In this document: one piece after another, positions 6,471 through 9,939 of the stretch
How the letters are laid out: each line of letters starts with the position of its first letter
Numbering within the stretch: the first letter of the stretch is position 1
Origin: Treponema sp.
Lineage (GTDB): Bacteria > Spirochaetota > Spirochaetia > Treponematales > Breznakiellaceae
DNA length: 9,939 nucleotides
Direction: 5' to 3'
Assembly (NCBI GenBank): GCA_031281855.1
Contig: JAITEW010000148.1
Coordinates: 1 to 9,939, forward strand
Translations under genes and position numbers: made by a program
The notes under the pieces: model-generated
What the model was told of the DNA's origin: nothing
The model's input: only the letters and a program-made list of their open reading frames with translations
Database searches by the model: none

Positions 6471-7498
6471 TATTTTGTATATACCAGTACGGTTTCCTTA
6501 CCCTTATCATCTGTTGTCATAAATTCCAGCCTGCCGCTGCCGGTACGGTAACTCTTAACTCTTGCAATATACCCGAAATATTCCTTTTCGACAAGATACT
6601 CAGGGTTAAAGTTAGGATCGGTAGTATTCTTAAAATCGTTGACTGTGATGGAGTTATTTGCCCCTGCTGTAACAGGCGCACTGAAGTAGTTAGGCGCTCC
6701 TTTACCGTTCAGGGAACCTTTGGCCATAGTCAGGGTGAAGAGATCATCGTAGCCTTCCTGCCTGAGCTTGTCACGGTTAATTATGAGGGGTTCCTCCCCG
6801 GCCTTTCGTATTTCAACAAGCCGCCATTCCCCAGGCTCTAACGGTATGGACAACCCGGTTTGCTCCGGCCTCTGCCGGGCGGGCACCTGTTCAGCAGGCT
6901 GCTGCCGGGCGGGTTGCTGAGCGGGGGCTTGTTCTATAGGCTGCCGCTGAACAGGCTCTGGCTGTGCGGGCGTTTGTCGAGGCTGCTGCTGTTGGGCCGG
7001 CTCCTGCCGGGCCGGGACCTGTTGAGCGGGCTTTGGCTGCGCAGGCGCTTGCCCAGCGGGCCGCTGTTCTGCAGGCTGCCGCCGGGCAGGGGCTTGCTGG
7101 TTCTGCCCAGGCTGGCTCCGCTGCGTTTGAGCCTGAACGGAAGTACGTGATGATACGGTTCTTGTCCCGGAGCCGCCCAAGATTCCCGGGCTCCGGACAT
7201 CGTTACCGGTCCAGGTCTCTTCACCCCAGGCGTTGCTGTTCGGCCAGGGATCGTCGCCCCAGCCGCTGTCGTCAGGCCAGGGGTCATCGCTCCAGGCGCT
7301 GTTATCCGGCCAGGGATCGTCGCTCCAAGCCGCTCCTGATGAACCTGAGCCGTCCCGGACCGAACCGCCTCCGGCGCAGGCTGAAAAAAAGGCGCATAGT
7401 ATTAATACATGAGCCACTCCCATAAATCTAAGGCTGTTTTCCCCAAAACTGAAGTTTCGGGAAAACCTCACATTGAAAAATTTTTTGATAATCAGCAA
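6470..7498 (-). CDS. META (HslJ-like) domain lipoprotein with Trp/Asp repeats and a Pro/Gln-rich linker
   Basis: The product has 342 residues, read from a TTG start at 7498 supported by AAGGA 6 nt upstream. A hydrophobic stretch VAHVLILCAFFSAC ends in a lipobox-like FSAC (Cys41), so it is probably an acylated lipoprotein. Residues 57-100 are four 11-residue repeats (AWSDDPWPDNS and variants). Residues about 118-213 are a Pro/Gln/Ala/Arg-rich low-complexity linker. The C-terminal 120 residues contain GEWRLVEIRKAG, FTLTMAKGSLNGKGAPNYF and SITVNDFKNT, which fit a META/HslJ domain (conserved W..., G..G.N.f motifs). The function of META domains is poorly defined; in HslJ they relate to stress and novobiocin resistance. 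Residues 10-26 derive from the palindromic repeat shared with tlpA. It is the first gene of the operon with ccdA, tlpA and slyD. Confidence 0.8.
   Translation of the reverse strand: MLIIKKFFNVRFSRNFSFGENSLRFMGVAHVLILCAFFSACAGGGSVRDGSGSSGAAWSDDPWPDNSAWSDDPWPDDSGWGDDPWPNSNAWGEETWTGNDVRSPGILGGSGTRTVSSRTSVQAQTQRSQPGQNQQAPARRQPAEQRPAGQAPAQPKPAQQVPARQEPAQQQQPRQTPAQPEPVQRQPIEQAPAQQPARQQPAEQVPARQRPEQTGLSIPLEPGEWRLVEIRKAGEEPLIINRDKLRQEGYDDLFTLTMAKGSLNGKGAPNYFSAPVTAGANNSITVNDFKNTTDPNFNPEYLVEKEYFGYIARVKSYRTGSGRLEFMTTDDKGKETVLVYTK
7199..7330 (-). repeat. Four tandem 33-nt repeats encoding Trp/Asp-rich 11-mers
   Basis: On the plus strand, units of 33 nt start near 7226, 7259 and 7292 (core GGCCAGGGATCGTCGC), with a more diverged unit below 7226. 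They encode AWSDDPWPDNS, AWSDDPWPDDS, GWGDDPWPNSN and AWGEETWTGND. The first two encoded units are nearly identical, so recent duplication within the gene is likely. Confidence 0.85.
7423..7469 (-). repeat. 47-nt palindromic repeat, copy 2, inside META lipoprotein coding sequence
   Basis: The minus strand begins GAGGTTTTCCCG and ends CAGCCTTAGATTTA. It matches the plus strand of 5608-5654 at 41 of 47 positions. The two arms (AGGTTTTCCCGAAACT and the complement of AGTTTTGGGGAAAACAG) form an imperfect hairpin with one small bulge. It encodes residues 10-26 of the lipoprotein, directly before the hydrophobic signal segment. Confidence 0.8.
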
Positions 7499-7504
7499 TT
7501 TTTT

Positions 7505-7509
7505 TCCTT
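7505..7509 (-). promoter_or_regulatory. Shine-Dalgarno AAGGA supporting a TTG start at 7498
   Basis: The minus strand reads AAGGA, then six A residues, then TTG. Spacing is ideal, and no other in-frame start before the signal peptide has a comparable site, so the rare TTG start is preferred. Confidence 0.6.
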
Positions 7510-7517
7510 AAAATTTT

Positions 7518-7552
7518 GAGGCTTTTCAAAATACCGGCTTTTGAAAAGTCTC
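7518..7552 (-). repeat. Palindrome in the 5' leader of the META lipoprotein-ccdA operon
   Basis: The arms GAGGCTTTTCAAAA (7518-7531) and TTTTGAAAAGTCTC (7539-7552) pair at 13 of 14 positions around a 7-nt loop (TACCGGC). It ends about 9 nt upstream of the Shine-Dalgarno on the minus strand. It resembles the start of the 47-nt repeats (GAGGCTTT.C..AAAA, then CTTTTGA.AA), so it may be a diverged third member or a leader hairpin that affects translation. It is not followed by a U-run in either direction that would make it a clear terminator. Confidence 0.65.
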
Positions 7553-7651
7553 CTTCATTAAAATACTAATTTCTCTTCTAAAGGAATTCAAGGAATTTTC
7601 AAATAATAAAAATATAATTACAAAATTATAAAAATAATTCTGTTTTTGCTA

Positions 7652-7679
7652 TTGTTTTTTTTCCTGGCCTAAACATAAT
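7652..7679 (+). promoter_or_regulatory. Candidate promoter of the 7746-8495 outer-membrane protein gene
   Basis: TTGTTT at 7652-7657 and CATAAT at 7674-7679 are separated by 16 nt. The surrounding 7560-7745 is strongly AT-rich, unlike the coding DNA. The predicted transcript would have a leader of about 60 nt. A weaker TATAAT on the minus strand (7624-7629) could serve the divergent operon but has no good -35. Confidence 0.4.
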
Positions 7680-7690
7680 TATTGTTTAGG
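7668..7690. promoter_or_regulatory. Operator-like palindrome overlapping the -10 element
   Basis: CCTAAACA (7668-7675) and TGTTTAGG (7683-7690) are perfect 8-nt inverted half-sites around the symmetric AT spacer TAATTAT. The palindrome covers the candidate CATAAT -10 box, so a dimeric regulator bound here would block that promoter. It could also act as an RNA hairpin in a longer leader. Confidence 0.45.
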
Positions 7691-7745
7691 AGGTTATTTA
7701 AACCTTCATTGAAAAATTTATTAAAGAAAGAGAAGGAAAAAAATC

Positions 7746-8495
7746 ATGAAAAAAACAATGTCTCTATTACTCGTCTTTATGCTTATAACAGCTATGAGTT
7801 ATGCGTTTGAGGTCCAGTTGAGCGCTTCTGTACCGGTTCATTTTGCCAATGGCAAGGAAGAAAGCGGTCATATAGAGGACAAAACCGACCTGGCCGCCAT
7901 CGCCCTGGGTATGGGATTCATGTTCAATCTCACTGAACGGGTAGGTTTCGGGCTCTTTGAGGATGTTTCCTTTGGCCGGAAACTTTTTGGCACTTCGCCT
8001 ACGGATTCTGACTTTTATTCGCTTTTTACGTCAGATACCCTTCTTGCGCCGGTTTTCAATATCTACGACAGCCAGCGCCTCAAGGTGCCCTTTGGCATCG
8101 GCCTGCACTTTCTGTATTTCGCAGGCGATCACTGGGAACCGAATTACCTGAACAGCAGCCTGACCAGTCCCGGCGTTTATAATTTAAGGAAAGAAAAACT
8201 CTTCCAATTAGGCCTTGGTACCTTCCTGGGACTGGAATACTACTTTACCCAGACCCTTTACATGCTGGCCTCTACTACCATGTATTTTGACATCTTCAAT
8301 CACCGGAACCTGGAAGTAGGGGTCGGCAACAACAATGTGTCCGATTCCTGGTCCAGTTGGGGCATCCACTGGGGCGTAAAACCCACGCTCGGCATCGGCA
8401 TCAGGTTCTACGGATCTTCCCAGCCCGAAGAAGCACCTCCTGAAGAAGCAGCTGCTGAAGAAGTACCTCCTCCTGAAGAAGAACCCGCTCTGTAA
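7746..8495 (+). CDS. Small outer-membrane beta-barrel protein with acidic Pro/Glu tail
   Basis: The product has 249 residues. The signal peptide is MKKTMSLLLVFMLITAMSYA, with cleavage likely after SYA (residue 20). The mature part alternates polar and hydrophobic residues and is rich in aromatic residues and Gly (LGMGFMFNLTERVGFGLFED, FGIGLHFLYFAGDH, LGTFLGLEYYFTQTLYM), as in 8- to 10-stranded outer-membrane barrels. The barrel appears to end at GIGIRFYG, near residue 225. It is followed by an unusual tail of about 24 residues made of PEEAPPEEAAAEE-type repeats. A Shine-Dalgarno AAGGA lies 8 nt before the ATG, and a candidate promoter with a palindromic operator lies upstream. The function is unknown. 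It is divergent from the redox operon and followed by a strong palindrome. Confidence 0.8.
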   Translation: MKKTMSLLLVFMLITAMSYAFEVQLSASVPVHFANGKEESGHIEDKTDLAAIALGMGFMFNLTERVGFGLFEDVSFGRKLFGTSPTDSDFYSLFTSDTLLAPVFNIYDSQRLKVPFGIGLHFLYFAGDHWEPNYLNSSLTSPGVYNLRKEKLFQLGLGTFLGLEYYFTQTLYMLASTTMYFDIFNHRNLEVGVGNNNVSDSWSSWGIHWGVKPTLGIGIRFYGSSQPEEAPPEEAAAEEVPPPEEEPAL

Positions 8496-8500
8496 CCCCC

Positions 8501-8546
8501 CTAAACTTGACCCTCTATTTTCACGAAAATAGCGGGTCAAGTTTAG
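8501..8546. repeat. 46-nt near-perfect palindrome, possible terminator
   Basis: The outer arms CTAAACTTGACCC (8501-8513) and GGGTCAAGTTTAG (8534-8546) pair perfectly. After one mismatch the inner arms CTATTTT and AAAATAG pair perfectly around the loop CACG, giving 20 of 21 pairs. It starts 5 nt after the stop of the outer-membrane protein gene. No U-run follows, so it is at best a factor-assisted or bidirectional terminator. The same CTAAACTTGACCC and CAAGTTTAG ends recur at 9640-9839, so it is a dispersed element. Confidence 0.85.
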
Positions 8547-8593
8547 CCGTTCTGGGTAGGATTAGCCGGACAAAAAACTTCTTCAACCTAAAG

Positions 8594-8728
8594 CGCCAGC
8601 CCTGCCCGGAGGGACCCCCCCGGGCAGGCATACGGCGTCATACCAGTAAAAGCGACGCCAATGCGTCCGTAAAAGAAGGCGACGCCGTCTAAGCCTACCC
8701 GGGGGGTCGCCTCCGGGCAGGACTGGCG
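8594..8728. repeat. 135-nt MITE-like element with 36-nt inverted arms
   Basis: The arms 8594-8629 (starting CGCCAGCCCTGCCCGGAGG) and 8693-8728 (ending CCTCCGGGCAGGACTGGCG) are inverted copies differing at about four positions. The interior has a second perfect stem, ACGGCGTC (8632-8639) with GACGCCGT (8681-8688), and a third, GACGC-CAAT-GCGTC (8654-8667). The whole folds as one long nested hairpin. It holds no gene; the short reading frames across it are by-products of the repeat. Likely a non-autonomous mobile palindrome or a structured RNA. Confidence 0.8.
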
Positions 8729-8771
8729 GATTTAACGCTGAGAAGCCCTGTTTTTTGTCTCTGCATTGTTT

Positions 8772-8777
8772 TATAAT
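8772..8777 (+). promoter_or_regulatory. Candidate -10 box of the HAD phosphatase gene
   Basis: A perfect TATAAT ends 5 nt before the ATG at 8783, the same spacing as at the DUF2130 gene. No Shine-Dalgarno precedes the ATG, so a leaderless transcript is likely. The -35 is weak; the T-rich tract at 8749-8756 is the best candidate. Confidence 0.5.
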
Positions 8778-8782
8778 GCCTT

Positions 8783-9643
8783 ATGCCAACTAACTTGAAT
8801 CCTGAAAACATTAAAGCCCTGGCCCTGGATCTTGACGGAACTGTCTTAAGGCCCGGCGCTGTTTTAAGCGAGCGGACCATCCGGGCCCTCCGATCCTGCC
8901 AGGAACGGGGCGTCCGGATTATCATTGCCACCGGCCGGGCCATAGAGGCGGTTGAGAAATTCAGGCTCCCCCTTGGAGCCGAAGGGCCTATGGTTTATTT
9001 CAACGGCGCTATTGTAGCCAGTATGCCCGGAACAAAAATCCTCCATACCTGCCTTCTTGAACCCGGCGCGGTGGATTACTGCATCGATCTTTCCCGGGAA
9101 CTGGGGGTTTATTACCATGTTTTTTTTCCCGGAACAGCGGAGCACCCGGGCCAGATCCTTGTAGCCGAAAAAGAAGGAAGCGAACGGGATATGTATTATA
9201 ACCATACCGGGCTTCTCGCCGAAATCGGGGATCTAAAAACTTTTCTTAAAGGACCCGGGTTGAAGAGGGCGGTTAAAAGCATGTTTTTGGCTGAACCTGA
9301 AGTCCAGGATACCATAAGGCCCAGGCTTGAGGAACGTTTTGGCAAGAGTATCTACATTGCCCGCACTTACAGGAATTTTCTGGAAATCATGAATTCCCGG
9401 GTATCAAAAGGGCAGGGCCTGCGCATCGCCCTGGAGCACCAGGGGCTTACCAGCCAGGAGGTTCTGGCCTTTGGGGACGAAGAAAACGACCTCCCTATGT
9501 TTGAAACCGCCGGTTTTTCCGCAGCCCCTGCTAACGCCAAAGACACGGTCAAAGCCGCAGCGGACTTTGTTTTGGCATCCAACGCCGAAGACGGCGTAGC
9601 CGCTTTCTTGGAAGAACTTTTTTCCCTCCCGCTTAAGGGCTAA
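8783..9643 (+). CDS. Cof-type HAD-superfamily (IIB) phosphatase
   Basis: The product has 286 residues, the usual length for the Cof/YbjI group. All HAD motifs are present: ALDLDGTVL (nucleophile Asp16, acid/base Asp18), IIIATGR (Thr50), the conserved Lys in SRVSKGQGL (Lys209) and AFGDEENDLPMF (Asp232, Asp236 for magnesium). The C2B cap lies between about residues 85 and 200. C-terminal SAAPANAKDTVKAAADFVL is also typical. Such enzymes dephosphorylate small sugar phosphates, flavin precursors or related metabolites in the cytoplasm; the substrate cannot be told from sequence. The gene stands alone, with structured elements on both sides. Its stop TAA is the first part of a repeat tip (CTAAACTTGACCC). 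Confidence 0.93.
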   Translation: MPTNLNPENIKALALDLDGTVLRPGAVLSERTIRALRSCQERGVRIIIATGRAIEAVEKFRLPLGAEGPMVYFNGAIVASMPGTKILHTCLLEPGAVDYCIDLSRELGVYYHVFFPGTAEHPGQILVAEKEGSERDMYYNHTGLLAEIGDLKTFLKGPGLKRAVKSMFLAEPEVQDTIRPRLEERFGKSIYIARTYRNFLEIMNSRVSKGQGLRIALEHQGLTSQEVLAFGDEENDLPMFETAGFSAAPANAKDTVKAAADFVLASNAEDGVAAFLEELFSLPLKG

Positions 9644-9839
9644 ACTTGACCCGCATTTTTCGTGAAATGCCGGGAACGGGGAAAATTCCGGGAAAAATAT
9701 TTGGAATTCCCCGCCGGAGCGTATCGGAAGACTTGACGCCAGCGTCAAGTCTTTTATAGCGCAGGCGGACTCTACAAGCGTTTTTCCCGGGGTTTTCACC
9801 GCTCCCGGCTTGTCAGAGGCAATTGCGGGGCAAGTTTAG
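9640..9839. repeat. 200-nt multi-hairpin element between convergent genes
   Basis: The outer arms CTAAACTTGACCCGC (9640-9654) and GCGGGGCAAGTTTAG (9825-9839) pair at 14 of 15. Inside are GCATTT/AAATGC (9653-9670), GGGGAAAATTCC with GGAATTCCCC (9678-9712), a perfect 12-bp hairpin (9728-9753) and GACTCTACAAGC with GCTTGTCAGAGGC (about 9769-9820). The tips equal those of the 46-nt palindrome at 8501-8546. They supply the TAA stops of both the HAD gene (9641-9643) and the HMA gene (9836-9838). Confidence 0.75.
9728..9756 (+). terminator. Probable intrinsic terminator of the HAD gene
   Basis: A perfect 12-bp stem, AAGACTTGACGC (9728-9739) and GCGTCAAGTCTT (9742-9753), has a 2-nt apex and is followed by TTA on the plus strand (run CTTTTAT). 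It lies about 85 nt after the HAD stop. The U-tract is short, so termination may be incomplete. Confidence 0.5.
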
Positions 9840-9939
9840 GCTATAGTGTAGCCTGCTTCGGTGACAGCGGCTTTGAGGTTCTCTAAGGTGGCTTTGTCGC
9901 TGTGGTCCACTGAGGCGGAGTTGTCTTTGAGGCTGACCT
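9836..9939 (-). CDS. Heavy-metal-associated (HMA) domain protein, C-terminal part only
   Basis: The last 33 residues are visible and read VSLKDNSASVDHSDKATLEN then LKAAVTEAGYTIA; the rest lies beyond the right edge. The pattern V.L....A.V......TLE.LK.AV.EAGY.I is the second half of a ferredoxin-like HMA domain, as in CopZ/MerP-type metallochaperones and the N-terminus of copper P-type ATPases. Because the protein ends right after the domain, a small free-standing metallochaperone is more likely than an ATPase. The CxxC metal-binding motif would lie outside the window, so metal binding is inferred. The stop codon is inside the tip of the 200-nt repeat element. Confidence 0.7.
   Translation of the reverse strand, partial: VSLKDNSASVDHSDKATLENLKAAVTEAGYTIA

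Noticed and set aside
6860..7425. Plus-strand frames opposite the Pro/Gln-rich part of the lipoprotein gene
   Set aside because: Long low-complexity frames arise from the repeat composition of the complementary strand; the residues (Leu/Arg/Gly-rich) have no domain.
7688..7693. AGGAGG, a strong Shine-Dalgarno match
   Set aside because: No start codon follows at a usable distance; the real gene starts 50 nt later with its own AAGGA.
8507..8692. 61-residue frame across the palindromes after the outer-membrane protein gene
   Set aside because: It runs through two inverted-repeat elements, lacks a Shine-Dalgarno and shows no recognisable protein features.
8594..8728. CRISPR-like repeats
   Set aside because: The similar segments are inverted, not regularly spaced direct repeats, and there are no spacers or cas genes.

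Overview
The window looks like a piece of a spirochaete chromosome, most likely a host- or termite-gut-associated Treponema. This is inferred from the gene families (DUF2130, Rpn-type nuclease with KEGL repeats, META-domain lipoprotein, several outer-membrane proteins), moderate GC coding sequence with AT-rich regulatory DNA, and abundant intergenic palindromes. No rRNA or other marker fixes the species. There is no tRNA, rRNA, CRISPR array or complete insertion sequence.

Layout. Positions 1-877 hold the 3' part of an outer-membrane beta-barrel gene that continues off the left edge. Next is a short degraded fragment resembling the core of a class III adenylate/guanylate cyclase (about 903-998). 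Then come three neighbouring genes from three different branches of the PD-(D/E)XK nuclease superfamily: a membrane-anchored Endonuc_Holl-type protein (1063-1512, +), an Rpn/transposase-type nuclease (1561-2445, -) and a DUF2130 coiled-coil protein (2524-3753, +). The DUF2130 gene overlaps an exported TPR protein gene (3746-4441). The next four genes form a minus-strand operon, read from 7498 down to 4473: META-domain lipoprotein, CcdA, TlpA-like thioredoxin and SlyD-type FKBP isomerase. The CcdA/TlpA pair is a thiol-redox module, with CcdA passing electrons across the inner membrane to a periplasmic thioredoxin-like protein. SlyD carries a His/Cys metal-binding tail. A divergent AT-rich region (7499-7745) separates this operon from a small outer-membrane protein gene (7746-8495, +). 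A Cof-type HAD phosphatase gene (8783-9643, +) follows. The window ends in the C-terminal part of a heavy-metal-associated (HMA) domain protein on the minus strand.

Most unusual content: a dispersed palindromic repeat of about 47 nt occurs twice (5608-5654 and, inverted, 7423-7469) at 41/47 identity. Both copies lie in frame within the N-terminal coding sequence of exported proteins, immediately before the hydrophobic part of the signal peptide, and are read in opposite orientations. This resembles the coding-sequence-embedded palindromic elements known from Rickettsia. Separately, the HAD gene is bracketed by three structured elements: a 46-nt near-perfect palindrome (8501-8546), a 135-nt element with 36-nt inverted arms (8594-8728), and a 200-nt multi-hairpin element (9640-9839). 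The 200-nt element shares its ends with the 46-nt palindrome and looks like a copy of it split by a second insertion. Its tips supply the stop codons of both convergent genes.
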